Positions 7,242-15,970 are shown, numbered from the stretch's first letter. The stretch is 64,000 nucleotides of DNA from Allobosea sp. (GCA_024231975.1 JAAEQB010000064.1:134802-198801), one strand, 5' to 3'. Translations and numbers: made by a program. Notes: generated from the letters alone by a model not told the origin.

Positions 7242-9725
7242 ATGGCCCGCATCGTCGCGCGTAGCGGAGAACGGGTCGAATCGCTCGCGGGCTGGTCCTG
7301 GCTGGCGACGCCGGCCGATGCCGCCGCGACGCCGGCCGACTTGCCGGAAGGCGGTGACTGGCAGGAGGCGGTTGTGCCCGGCACGGTTGCCGGGACGCTG
7401 CGCGCGCTCGGCCGGCTCGACGACATCAGCGCCAACGCGATCGGCCAGCAGGATCACTGGTATCGCACGCGGCTAACCGAGCCTCTGAACGGGCGCCTGC
7501 GCTTCGAGGGGCTGGCGACCGTCACGGAGATCTGGGTCGGGGGCATCAGGCAAGCCGACAACGCCTCGATGTTCGCGCCCGTCGAGCTCACCGTGAATTG
7601 CCCTGCCGGCACCGAGATTGCGCTTTGCTTCCGCGCGCTGGCGCCGAAGCTGGCCGCTGCGCCGCGCCGCTCGCGCTGGCGTCCGGCGATGATTCAGCCG
7701 AATGGCCTGCGCTGGTTCCGCACCAGCGCGCTCGGCTCGATGCCGGGCTGGTGCCCGCCCGGCCTGCCGACCGGGCCGTATCGGCCGGTGCTGCGGATCG
7801 AGAGCGAGGTAGGTGCTGCGCCAATCGAAGCCGTTGATTTGCGCACGAGCTACGATGGGCAGAGTGGCACCGTCGCGCTCAGCCTGACGCTGGCCGCTAA
7901 CGCGCGGTTGCCAGGCCGCGCGATTATGCGCTGCGCCGGCGGCGAGGCGGCCCTGCACTCGGATGGCGACAGTCGATTAGTCGGCGCATTATCCTTGCCC
8001 GGCATCGCGCCCTGGTTCCCGCACACCCATGGCGAGCCGGCGCTGCACGATCTCACCTTGACGCTAGATGGTGAAACGATCGATCTCGGCCGCATCGGCT
8101 TCCGTTCGCTCGAAGTCGATCGCGGCGACGATGGCGAAGGCTTCGGCCTGATCGTCAACGGCGTGCCGGTGTTCTGCCGCGGCGCCTGCTGGAGCAATGC
8201 CGACGTCATGACGCTGGCCGGCGGCCGCGCGGCCTACGAGCCCTGGCTCAGGCTGGCGCGCGAGGCCGGGATGAACATGATCCGCCTGCCCGGCGTGATG
8301 ACCTATGAGGACGACGACTTCTTCGCGCTCTGCGACGAGCTCGGCATCATGGTCTGGCAGGAGATGATGCTGGCCAATTTCGATTATCCGCAGGGCGATG
8401 CCGGCTTTCGCGCGGCGATCGCGGCGGAGGTCGAGGCGCTGCTCGGCCGCACGCAAGGCTCGCCGAGCCTCGCCGTGCTCTGCGGCGGCAGCGAGGTCTT
8501 CCAGCAATCGGCGATGCTGGGTGCGCCGCCCGAGGCTTGGTCCGGCCCAATCTTCGACGAGGTGCTGCCAGAGGCAGTCGCTGCCTATCGGCCGGACATC
8601 GCCTATGTCCCGAACTCGCCCTCGGGCGGGCCGCTGCCCTTCGTCGCCGACAAGGGCGTGACGCATTACTACGGCGTCGGCGCCTATATGCGCGGCCTCG
8701 ACGATGCCCGCCGCGCCAATGTCCGCTTTGCGGCCGAGAGCCTCGCCTTCGCCAATGTGCCGGAGGAGGTCTCGCTGCGATCGGGCAAGCCGCCTTCGAT
8801 CACCCATCATCCCGACTGGAAGCGCGCCGTGCCGCGCGATGCCGGCGCTTCCTGGGATTTCGAGGATGTGCGCGACCACTATCTCGAACGGCTCTATGGG
8901 CTCGAACCGGCGCGTTTGCGGCGGGAGGAACCCGAACGCTATTTCGCCCTATCCCGCGCGGTCGTCGCCGAGGTGATGGAGGAGACCTTCGCCGAATGGC
9001 GCCGGCCGGCCTCGCCGACATCAGGCGCGCTGGTCTGGCTGCTGCAGGATCTGCAGCCCGGCGCCGGCTGGGGCGTGATCGCCAGCGATGGCGAACCGAA
9101 ATCGGCCTGGCATGGGCTCGCGCGCGCCTTCCGCCCGGTCCAGCTCACGCTCTCCGACGAGGGCGTCAATGGCCTTGCCCTGCATGTCCTGACCGAGCGC
9201 CCGGAGCCGCTGGCTGCCACCGTCGAATTGACCTGCTGGCGCGCCGGTGAAGTTGCAGTCGTTCAGGCGAAGCGCGAGATCGCGCTTACTCAACGTTCGG
9301 CGACGACGCTCTCGGCCTTCGATCTGATCGGCCGCTTCTTCGACATCGCCTATGCCTATCGCTTCGGCCCTCCCGGCCATGACGTGACCTCGGCCGTGCT
9401 GCGCGATGCCGCGAGCGGCAAGGTCTTGGCGGAAGCCTTCCACTTCCCGCTCGGGCGCGGCCATGAGCGCCATCAATGCGGGCTTGTCGCGCAGCTGGAG
9501 CGCGACGGCGACGACTGGAGCCTTGTGCTCTCGACCCGGCGCTTAGCCCAGTCGGTCGAGATCGTCGATCCCGCCTGGCGGCCGGAGCGGAGCTGGTTCC
9601 ATCTTGCGCCCGGCGAACCGCGGCGTGTTCGCCTGCATCGCCGTCCCGGCGCCAGCGGCGAGCCCTCTGGCGAGGTTCGCGCGGTCAACGCACTCGACCG
9701 CGCCGGCTACGCCGCGGGAGCGTGA
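7242..9725 (+). CDS. Glycoside hydrolase family 2 protein (beta-mannosidase-like)
   Basis: 827-aa protein with family 2 domain order: N-terminal sugar-binding jelly roll (about 1-190), Ig-like domain, TIM barrel (about 290-600) and C-terminal beta domains. The barrel has MIRLPGVMTYEDDDFF and CDELGIMVWQEMM, matching the beta-mannosidase signature. Glu418 in GGSE is the expected acid/base, though the usual Asn before it is Ser. Glu499 in AAES is the expected nucleophile. There is no signal peptide, so it should be cytoplasmic. It lies three bases after the DUF1839 gene and ends the carrier-protein operon, implying that the pathway product or precursor is a glycoside. Confidence 0.82.
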   Translation: MARIVARSGERVESLAGWSWLATPADAAATPADLPEGGDWQEAVVPGTVAGTLRALGRLDDISANAIGQQDHWYRTRLTEPLNGRLRFEGLATVTEIWVGGIRQADNASMFAPVELTVNCPAGTEIALCFRALAPKLAAAPRRSRWRPAMIQPNGLRWFRTSALGSMPGWCPPGLPTGPYRPVLRIESEVGAAPIEAVDLRTSYDGQSGTVALSLTLAANARLPGRAIMRCAGGEAALHSDGDSRLVGALSLPGIAPWFPHTHGEPALHDLTLTLDGETIDLGRIGFRSLEVDRGDDGEGFGLIVNGVPVFCRGACWSNADVMTLAGGRAAYEPWLRLAREAGMNMIRLPGVMTYEDDDFFALCDELGIMVWQEMMLANFDYPQGDAGFRAAIAAEVEALLGRTQGSPSLAVLCGGSEVFQQSAMLGAPPEAWSGPIFDEVLPEAVAAYRPDIAYVPNSPSGGPLPFVADKGVTHYYGVGAYMRGLDDARRANVRFAAESLAFANVPEEVSLRSGKPPSITHHPDWKRAVPRDAGASWDFEDVRDHYLERLYGLEPARLRREEPERYFALSRAVVAEVMEETFAEWRRPASPTSGALVWLLQDLQPGAGWGVIASDGEPKSAWHGLARAFRPVQLTLSDEGVNGLALHVLTERPEPLAATVELTCWRAGEVAVVQAKREIALTQRSATTLSAFDLIGRFFDIAYAYRFGPPGHDVTSAVLRDAASGKVLAEAFHFPLGRGHERHQCGLVAQLERDGDDWSLVLSTRRLAQSVEIVDPAWRPERSWFHLAPGEPRRVRLHRRPGASGEPSGEVRAVNALDRAGYAAGA

Positions 9726-9729
9726 AAGC

Positions 9730-11184
9730 TCAGCCGCCTACGCCGACCAGGGCGTCGATCTCCTTGCGCCTCGCCTCGACATGCCGCAGCAGCGGATCGA
9801 GATGTGGCACGCGGTCGCCGGCCGCGGCGAAGGGGACGGCCTCGCGCACCAAGGCGAAGAGCTTGCCGGTGGCCGCGCCGAGCGGCGTCGCCGTGCGGCT
9901 CTCGGTCGCCTGCGCCGCGACCATCAGCTCGACCGCGGCGATCGGCTTGCACAGCTCCGCGACCTCCAGCGTCCGGCGGGCCGCATAGGTCGCCATGCCG
10001 GCGCGATCAAGGTTGCCGTTGGAATGGCTGGAGCTGGCGAGCTCCTGAACCACGGGAGCCGTCCCCAGCCGCGCCTCCGAGGTGATCGCCTTGTGGAACT
10101 GGGCGAGGCCGTTGAAGCCGGGCAGGCCGACGCCGTCCTCCTCGATCAGCCCGACCGTCAGGCCCGACCAGAAGGAATCGACCTGCTTGGCGACGCGCTC
10201 GGCCGAAGCGGTCACCACCGGCGCGAAGGCGAGGCGGGCGATGTCGAGCGCCATCGACAGCGAGACCGTGTCGAAATTGGCGACCGAGACCAGCGAGCGC
10301 TCCTCCAGCGAGACGATCGGATTGTTCTGGCTGGAGCGGAACTCGGTCTCGATCTGACGCCAGGCGAAATCCAGGCTGTCCGCCGCCGTGCCGTGCAGCA
10401 GCGGCAGCGAGCGGAAGCTCAGCGGGTCCTGCAGATGGCGCGGCCCGCTCTTGGCGAAGAGGTAGCTGCCATCGAGATAGCGCCTGATCCGGTTTCCATG
10501 CCGCTCCAGCCCGGCGAAGGGGCGCGACCGTAGCGCGGCCTCCGAGACGATCGAGGGATTAGCGGCGAAGCCTTCCATGCTGAGCGCGGCGATCAGGCTC
10601 CAGAGGTCGAGGCTGCGCTGCAGCTCGGCCATGGCCAGCGCCGAAATGCCGAGTGCGAGGGCGCTGGAGTTGAGCATCGCCAACGCTTCGCCCGCCTGCA
10701 GGTCGAGATCGCCATAAAGCGCGAGCGCGAGGTCGGTAATCGGCGCCATGTCGCTCTGGCCCATCGAGCCCCAGACATGCACCTCGATCTGCCGGTCGCC
10801 GTTGAGGGCGTCGACCAGCCGCTCGGCCAGCAGCGGGCGCACGCCGAGGCGCCCGCTCGCCATGGAGTTGAGCAGGACGAGCATCATCGCCCTCACGGCC
10901 TCGGGCGAGGCGAGGGGGCCATGCGCGACATTATGGGTGAGCAGCAGGCGGCGGTTGAACTCGCCGATCCGTTCCGGCGCGAGCGGCACGCCGGTCTTGG
11001 CGCCGACGCTGGTGGTGACGCCATAGACCTTCTCGCCGCGCGCCACCGCCTCGTCGACGATGGCGCGGGCGGCCTTCATCCGCTCGACCGCCTCCGGCGC
11101 GACGGCGACCCGCGCCTTCCCAATGGCGACGCGGACGATCTCGTCGATCGTCAGGTCGAAGCCGGTGATGTCGACATGGCTCAT
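9730..11184 (-). CDS. Histidine/phenylalanine ammonia-lyase-like protein lacking the MIO tripeptide
   Basis: 484-aa member of the HAL/PAL/TAL superfamily. Conserved landmarks include the catalytic-loop Tyr54 in VYGVTT, the LQDPLSFRSLP segment with its Arg, and SSQNNPIV. The canonical Ala-Ser-Gly that cyclises to the MIO electrophile is missing: residues 139-148 read GSMGQSDMAP where the family has GSVGASGDLAP, one residue shorter. I confirmed this on the DNA at about 10745-10770. The gene is convergent with the GH2 gene (4-base gap) and divergent from the dehydratase genes. It may be a non-MIO lyase or a different enzyme on the same scaffold. Annotating it as hutH would be wrong. Confidence 0.8.
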   Translation of the reverse strand: MSHVDITGFDLTIDEIVRVAIGKARVAVAPEAVERMKAARAIVDEAVARGEKVYGVTTSVGAKTGVPLAPERIGEFNRRLLLTHNVAHGPLASPEAVRAMMLVLLNSMASGRLGVRPLLAERLVDALNGDRQIEVHVWGSMGQSDMAPITDLALALYGDLDLQAGEALAMLNSSALALGISALAMAELQRSLDLWSLIAALSMEGFAANPSIVSEAALRSRPFAGLERHGNRIRRYLDGSYLFAKSGPRHLQDPLSFRSLPLLHGTAADSLDFAWRQIETEFRSSQNNPIVSLEERSLVSVANFDTVSLSMALDIARLAFAPVVTASAERVAKQVDSFWSGLTVGLIEEDGVGLPGFNGLAQFHKAITSEARLGTAPVVQELASSSHSNGNLDRAGMATYAARRTLEVAELCKPIAAVELMVAAQATESRTATPLGAATGKLFALVREAVPFAAAGDRVPHLDPLLRHVEARRKEIDALVGVGG

Positions 11185-11309
11185 GATCGTTCGTCCTGTC
11201 CTTGGGCGGATGTCTCGCTGATCCCGTCAATAAAGCGAAGCCGCCAGGCGGGGAGGGGCGCCACCTCGATTTCACCTCGCGAAACGCGGCGTGGGCGCGC
11301 AGCCGGTTT

Positions 11310-11346
11310 CCGTCGTTCGACTAGTTTCACACCGTCGAACGGACGG
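11310..11346. promoter_or_regulatory. Inverted-repeat operator candidate between lyase-like gene and ttdA
   Basis: GTTCGAC (11315-11321) and GTCGAAC (11334-11340) form a perfect 7-bp inverted repeat with a 12-base spacer. Outward extension keeps most pairing, with CCGTC on the left and GGACGG on the right. It lies in the 167-base divergent gap, just before the dehydratase start. The nearby IclR-family regulator (13922-14725) is the obvious candidate to bind it. Confidence 0.5.
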
Positions 11347-11351
11347 TGCGC

Positions 11352-12221
11352 ATGGCAATCACCTACGAGCTGGTCAAGGAGGTCACCGCCAATCTCTATG
11401 ATTGGTCGCTGCGCCGCATCCCTGAATCCTCCAAGGCCGAGTTCCGCAAGGCGCTGGCGAGCGAGACCGAGCCGCAGGCGCGTCAGACGCTCGCCTTCAT
11501 GCTGGACAGCGCCGAGCGCGCCGAGACCACCGGCAAGTTCCTCTGCTCCGATGCCGGCGTGCCGAGCTACTCGATCAAGATCGGCTCCGGCGCGCGCATG
11601 GAAGGCGATATCCGCCAGGCGATCGTCGACGGTTTCGCCGAGCTCACCCGGACGATCCAGCCGCCGCTGCTGCGCTTCGTCACCAATCCCCTGACCAATG
11701 AGCGCAGTTTCCACGGCAAGGACATGCCGCTGGTCTCCTGGGACCTTGTCGGCGAGGGCGACTATCTCGACATCACCTGCGCCCCCAAGGCGCTCGGCGG
11801 CGGGCGCTGGGCTGCCGTGGAGATCCTGGTCAGCCCGAGTCTCGACGAGATCGAGCGCTGCATCCTTGAGATCGTGCTCAGGGCCGGCGGCCAGCATTGC
11901 CCGCCGGTGGTGATCGGCGTCGGCATCGGCGGCACCTTCGACCATGCGGCGAAGCTCTCCAAGGACGCGACCCTGCGCCCCTTCGGCGAGCGCAATCCCG
12001 AGCCGATGGTCGCTGAGATGGAGGAGCGCCTGACCCGCGCCGTCAACCAGATGGGTTTTGGCCCGATGGGCGTCGGCGGTGCGACCACGACCTTCGGCGT
12101 CCATGTCGAATACGCCTCCGGCCATGGCTTCACCCCCGTGGCGGTCTCGTTCAATTGCTGGATCAACCGGCGCACGCGGGCGCGGATCTACAATTCCGGC
12201 GTGGTGGAGCGGATCGAATGA
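11352..12221 (+). CDS. ttdA: Fumarate hydratase class I / L(+)-tartrate dehydratase alpha subunit
   Basis: 289-aa N-terminal-type subunit of the two-subunit class I (iron-sulfur) hydro-lyases that dehydrate tartrate, fumarate/malate or related hydroxy acids. Three cysteines sit where the [4Fe-4S] ligands are expected: Cys65 (KFLCSDAG), Cys183 (GGQHCPP) and Cys269 (SFNCWIN). GVGIGGTFD and the C-terminal INRRTRARI are also family features. The ATG at 11352 is preferred over a GTG at 11346. It overlaps ttdB by four bases. The substrate is uncertain; a neighbouring lyase-like gene and Bug binding protein point to a catabolic hydroxy acid, not the TCA-cycle step. Confidence 0.85.
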   Translation: MAITYELVKEVTANLYDWSLRRIPESSKAEFRKALASETEPQARQTLAFMLDSAERAETTGKFLCSDAGVPSYSIKIGSGARMEGDIRQAIVDGFAELTRTIQPPLLRFVTNPLTNERSFHGKDMPLVSWDLVGEGDYLDITCAPKALGGGRWAAVEILVSPSLDEIERCILEIVLRAGGQHCPPVVIGVGIGGTFDHAAKLSKDATLRPFGERNPEPMVAEMEERLTRAVNQMGFGPMGVGGATTTFGVHVEYASGHGFTPVAVSFNCWINRRTRARIYNSGVVERIE

Positions 12222-12853
12222 CGAACCCGTCTCCCGTCCGTCTGACATTGCCATTGACGCCGGAAGCGGCCCGCGCGCTCAAGGTCGGCGATGTCGTGCT
12301 CCTCGACGGCGACGCGGTCGCGACGGTCGGCATGCCCACCCAGAAGCGCATGGTTTCGGAAGTCGAGGCCGGGCGCGAATTGCCACTATCTTTGCGCGGC
12401 GGCGCCTTCTTCCATATGGGCGTAAGCTACGAGGACGATGGCGGCCAACCCGGCGCGGTCCATTACGTCAATCCGACGACCTCGAGCCGCTTCAACCACC
12501 TGATGCCGACGCTGATCCGCGGCCTGCGCCTGACCGCGACCGGCGGCAAGGGCGGGCTCTCGCAGGACAGCGTCGACGCCATGCGCGATGTCGGCTGCGT
12601 CTATTTCTCCTTCGTCGGCGGCGCTTCGGCCCTGCTGAGCGAGGGCGTCGAGGCGGTGACCGATTGCGCCTGGCGCGACCTGATCATGCAGTTCCGCCTG
12701 AACCGGCTGCGGCTCAACGGTTTCGGCCCGGTGATCGTCGCGATCGATGCCCAGGGCAACTCGATCTATGAGCGCCTGATGACGTCTGCCCGCGAGCGCA
12801 TGCCGGAGATCATCCGCTCCCTCCGCCCTTCACCGAACAACGAGACCGACTGA
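12218..12853 (+). CDS. ttdB: Fumarate hydratase class I / L(+)-tartrate dehydratase beta subunit
   Basis: 211-aa C-terminal-type subunit. VRLTLPLTPEAARALKVGDV at the N terminus and FVGGASALLSEGVEAV are typical of the Fumerase_C fold. The ATG at 12218 overlaps the alpha-subunit stop, and 63 upstream in-frame bases inside ttdA are discarded. Together with the alpha subunit it should form a heterotetrameric [4Fe-4S] hydro-lyase in the cytoplasm. The stop overlaps the start of the oxidoreductase gene. Confidence 0.85.
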   Translation: MTNPSPVRLTLPLTPEAARALKVGDVVLLDGDAVATVGMPTQKRMVSEVEAGRELPLSLRGGAFFHMGVSYEDDGGQPGAVHYVNPTTSSRFNHLMPTLIRGLRLTATGGKGGLSQDSVDAMRDVGCVYFSFVGGASALLSEGVEAVTDCAWRDLIMQFRLNRLRLNGFGPVIVAIDAQGNSIYERLMTSARERMPEIIRSLRPSPNNETD

Positions 12854-13836
12854 TGCAAGCGATCGAGATCACCAAGCCGGGCGGACCCGAGGTCCTCGCC
12901 TTCTGCGACCGCCCGCTGCCGACGCTCGGCCCCGGCGACGTGCTGATCCGCGTGCGCGCCGCGGGTGTGAACCGGCCCGATATCCAGCAGCGGCGCGGCC
13001 TCTATCCGCCGCCGCCCGGCGCAACTGATCTGCCCGGCCTCGATGTCTCCGGCGTGGTCGAGGCTGTCGGTGCCGAGGTCACCTGGCCAAAGGTTGGCGA
13101 CGCCGTCTGCGCGCTCGCCAATGGCGGCGGCTATGCCGAGTTCTGCGCGGTGCCGGCCCTGCAATGCATGAAGCTGCCGAAGGGCTTCTCCTTCGCGCAG
13201 GCGGCGGCGCTGCCGGAGGTGTTCTTCACCGCCTGGAACAATGTCGTCTGGCTCGGCCGGCTCGCCGACGGCGAGACCCTGCTGGTCCAGGGGGGCACCA
13301 GCGGCGTCGGCATGGCCGCGATCCAGATCGCCAAGCAATTGCGCGGCGCCCGCGTGATCGCGACCGCCGGCACCGCCGAGAAGCGTGCGGTCTGCCTGGA
13401 AATCGGTGCCGATCTCGCCGTCGACTACCGCGCCGACTGGGTGGCGGAGATCGAGGTGGCGATCGGCAAGGAGAAGGTCGATGTCGTGCTGGACGCGCAG
13501 GCCGGCCCCTATACCGAAAAACAGCTGCAATTGCTGGCGCCCGATGGCCGCGTCGTGCTGATCGCCAGCCATCTCGGCCAGATGGCCGAGGTCAATGTCC
13601 GCAACATCGTGCGCCGCCGGCTGACCCTGACCGGCTCGACGTTGCGGCCGCGCGATGCCGCCTATAAGGGGCGGATCGCCGCCAAGCTGGTCGAGAAGGT
13701 CTGGCCGCTGCTGGAGAGCGGCGCGATCCGCAGCCATATCTGCGCGAGCTTCGACTGGCGCGACGTCCGCGACGCGCATGCGCTGATGGATGCCGGCGAT
13801 CAGGTCGGCAAGGTCGTCCTGACCATGCCGGAATAG
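12853..13836 (+). CDS. NAD(P)H quinone oxidoreductase / zinc-free alcohol dehydrogenase family (PIG3-like)
   Basis: 327-aa medium-chain dehydrogenase/reductase of the quinone oxidoreductase branch. The N-terminal GroES-like domain (MQAIEITKPGGPEVL, AAGVNRPDIQQRRGLYP) lacks the zinc-ligand pattern. The nucleotide-binding part carries VQGGTSGVGMAAIQIAKQL. The expected activity is NADPH-dependent reduction of quinones or enones in the cytoplasm. It overlaps ttdB by one base and ends the ttdAB operon 85 bases before the IclR gene. It may reduce an unsaturated acid made by the dehydratase, which is inference. Confidence 0.85.
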   Translation: MQAIEITKPGGPEVLAFCDRPLPTLGPGDVLIRVRAAGVNRPDIQQRRGLYPPPPGATDLPGLDVSGVVEAVGAEVTWPKVGDAVCALANGGGYAEFCAVPALQCMKLPKGFSFAQAAALPEVFFTAWNNVVWLGRLADGETLLVQGGTSGVGMAAIQIAKQLRGARVIATAGTAEKRAVCLEIGADLAVDYRADWVAEIEVAIGKEKVDVVLDAQAGPYTEKQLQLLAPDGRVVLIASHLGQMAEVNVRNIVRRRLTLTGSTLRPRDAAYKGRIAAKLVEKVWPLLESGAIRSHICASFDWRDVRDAHALMDAGDQVGKVVLTMPE

Positions 13837-13921
13837 TCCGGCCGCTTGCGCGAATAGCTAGCGGGTTTGGAGAATTCTCATCTAGAACAGCGGTTCGTGC
13901 TCGCTTAGCCGGATCAGCCGC

Positions 13922-14725
13922 GTGTTCTCCTTCGCGCCCGTCCAGTCCGTTCTCAAGGCGCTGCGGCTGCTGACCGAGGTCAACCGCTGCAGCGTCGCGA
14001 CCGTGGGCGAACTGCACCGCCGCACCGGCATGCCGAAGCCGACGATCGTGCGTCTGCTCGAGACGCTGATCGAAGCCGGCTATGTCGTGCGCGACGAGCG
14101 CATGCGCGGCTATCTCGTGACCTCGCAGGTGGCACATCTGAGCTCGGGCTTCCATGGCGCGCCGCTGGTGATCGAGGCGGCGCGGCCCTGGGCGACCGCT
14201 CTGACGCGCCAGATCAAATGGCCCTGCGCCGTCTGCCTGCTCGACTATGATGCCGTGGTCGTGCGCTTCTCGACGATCCCCGACAGCCCGATCTCGCCCT
14301 TCCACGCGACGCTTGGCTACCGTCTCAACCTGGGTGGCCGGGCGCTCGGGCGCGCCTATCTCGCCTTCTGCCCGGACGAGGAGCGCGAGGTGCTGCGCGC
14401 TGCGATGCGGACCTCGACCGAGCCGGAGAATAGCAGCCTTTCCGACGAGGATGTCGAGCGCATGATCGAGCAGGCGCGCCGGCGCGGCTATACCGAGCGC
14501 GATCCTGCCGCCGAACCGACGAATTCGGCGACGATCGCGGTGCCGATCAAGCTCGGCGAGCGCGTGCTCGCGACCTTCGGCGTCACCTTCTTCCGCGCCG
14601 CAGTGCCCAACCCCGAGGACAAGGCCAGGATCATCCATCCGTTGAAGAAGGCGGCCGCGAATATCGAGGCGCAATTGGAGGCGCTCTCGCAATCCATGGG
14701 CGTCGCGTTTCAAAGCGAGAAATAG
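13922..14725 (+). CDS. IclR family transcriptional regulator
   Basis: 267-aa regulator with an N-terminal winged helix-turn-helix (SVLKALRLLTEVNRCSVATV, then MPKPTIVRLLETLIEAGYV) and a C-terminal IclR effector domain (LNLGGRALGRAYLAF, ATIAVPIKLGERVLATFGV). Family members sense small aromatic or carboxylic acids. The start is GTG at 13922. The gene lies between the dehydratase operon and a solute-binding protein, and the inverted repeat at 11310-11346 is a plausible target. It likely controls both the lyase-like gene and ttdAB. Confidence 0.88.
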   Translation: MFSFAPVQSVLKALRLLTEVNRCSVATVGELHRRTGMPKPTIVRLLETLIEAGYVVRDERMRGYLVTSQVAHLSSGFHGAPLVIEAARPWATALTRQIKWPCAVCLLDYDAVVVRFSTIPDSPISPFHATLGYRLNLGGRALGRAYLAFCPDEEREVLRAAMRTSTEPENSSLSDEDVERMIEQARRRGYTERDPAAEPTNSATIAVPIKLGERVLATFGVTFFRAAVPNPEDKARIIHPLKKAAANIEAQLEALSQSMGVAFQSEK

Positions 14726-14810
14726 CGGCGCTTTCCCGAGGGGAGGCGAGTGGCCCGTGCCTAGTGTCCGGACAACAGCTGCAAAGCGATCTTGTCCGGA
14801 GGAAACATCA

Positions 14811-15797
14811 ATGATGCGGCCGATCTCACGCCGTGGCTTCATGGCGTCCATGGCGGGCGCCGGTGCGCTGGCTGCCAGCGGGCGAGCCTTCGCCGAGACC
14901 TGGCCGAGCCGGCCGGTCACCATCGTCGTGCCGTTCCCCGCGGGCGCCTCGACCGATGTCGTCGCCCGTCTTCTGGCGGAGAAGCTGCGCAGCGAGCTCG
15001 GCCAGGGCTTCGTCGTCGAGAACAAGACCGGCGCCGGCGGCAACATCGCGGCGAACGGCGTCGTCCGGGCGGCGGCCGATGGCTACACCCTGCTGTTCTC
15101 GTCCTCGGGGCCGCTCGCCACCAACAAGCTGCTCTACAAGAAGCTGACCTTCGATCCGCTCGCCGATTTCGCCCCGGTGGCGCTGCTCGGCGACGTCCAG
15201 GGCATCGTCGCGGTCCACCCGTCGCTGCCTGTCAAGTCCTTTGCCGAGCTCGTCGCCTACGGCAAGGCCAATCCGGGCAAGCTCACCTTCGGCAGCCCGG
15301 GCTTCGGGCTGATGGGCCATGTCACCGGCGAGCTGATCCAGCGCAAGGCCGATTTCCAGATGACGCATGTGCCCTATCGCGGCTCGGCCCCGCTCTCGAC
15401 CGACCTGCTGGCAGGCACGGTCAATGTCGCCATCGACTTCATCCCGGCCTATATCCCGCATGTCAAAAGCGGCGCGATCCGTGCGCTGGCGGTGACCAGC
15501 GACCAGCGGGCCCCGCAATTGCCTGAGGTGCCGACCCTGGCCGAGGCCGGCTTGCCTGATGTCAACGCGACCGGCTGGTTCGCGCTGGTCGGGCCGAAGG
15601 GGCTGCCCGAGCCGATCGTGGCGCGCATCGCCGCGATCACGCGGGCCTATGTCGAGAGCGCGGAAGGGCGCGAGAAGCTCGCGACGATCGGCGTGCGCTC
15701 GCTCAGCGGCGATGCCGCGGCGGTGCGGGCTGCTCAGACGCAGGAAGTGGCGAAATGGGCGGATGTCGTCCGCGCTGCGGCGATCTCGCTGGATTGA
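14811..15797 (+). CDS. Bug/TctC-family tripartite tricarboxylate transporter substrate-binding protein
   Basis: 328-aa periplasmic binding protein. The Tat signal is clear: SRRGFMASMAGAGALAASG followed by RAFAE. The mature start WPSRPVTIVVPFPAGASTDV is the Bug-family signature, and NKTGAGGNIAANGVVRAAAD is also typical. ATG at 14811 follows CCGGAGGAAACATCA, a good ribosome site, so the start at 14757 is rejected. No TctA/TctB membrane genes follow. In this family orphan binding proteins are common and may share permeases or act as sensors. It probably binds the acid handled by the adjacent ttdAB locus. Confidence 0.9.
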   Translation: MMRPISRRGFMASMAGAGALAASGRAFAETWPSRPVTIVVPFPAGASTDVVARLLAEKLRSELGQGFVVENKTGAGGNIAANGVVRAAADGYTLLFSSSGPLATNKLLYKKLTFDPLADFAPVALLGDVQGIVAVHPSLPVKSFAELVAYGKANPGKLTFGSPGFGLMGHVTGELIQRKADFQMTHVPYRGSAPLSTDLLAGTVNVAIDFIPAYIPHVKSGAIRALAVTSDQRAPQLPEVPTLAEAGLPDVNATGWFALVGPKGLPEPIVARIAAITRAYVESAEGREKLATIGVRSLSGDAAAVRAAQTQEVAKWADVVRAAAISLD

Positions 15798-15970
15798 GCT
15801 GAGAAGTTATGGAGTAAGCGCTTGGCTCGGGGGACGCCCGGGCCAGGCTCCCGCTCTCCATTCGGCTATGGCTGACAAGTCGCCTGATGTGGCGAATGTC
15901 GCGATTGGGGCGGGAGCAGACACTCGCTTGCCCGCGCGCCGGCTCGGCAAGGCGTTGACGTATCGCGCGA

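Noticed and set aside
9730..11184. Straightforward histidine ammonia-lyase (hutH)
   Set aside because: The MIO tripeptide is absent and no hutU, hutI or hutG lies nearby.
15894..15925. GAATGTC ... GACACTC imperfect inverted repeat
   Set aside because: One mismatch in a 7-base arm in a short intergenic region; too weak to call a repeat or terminator.
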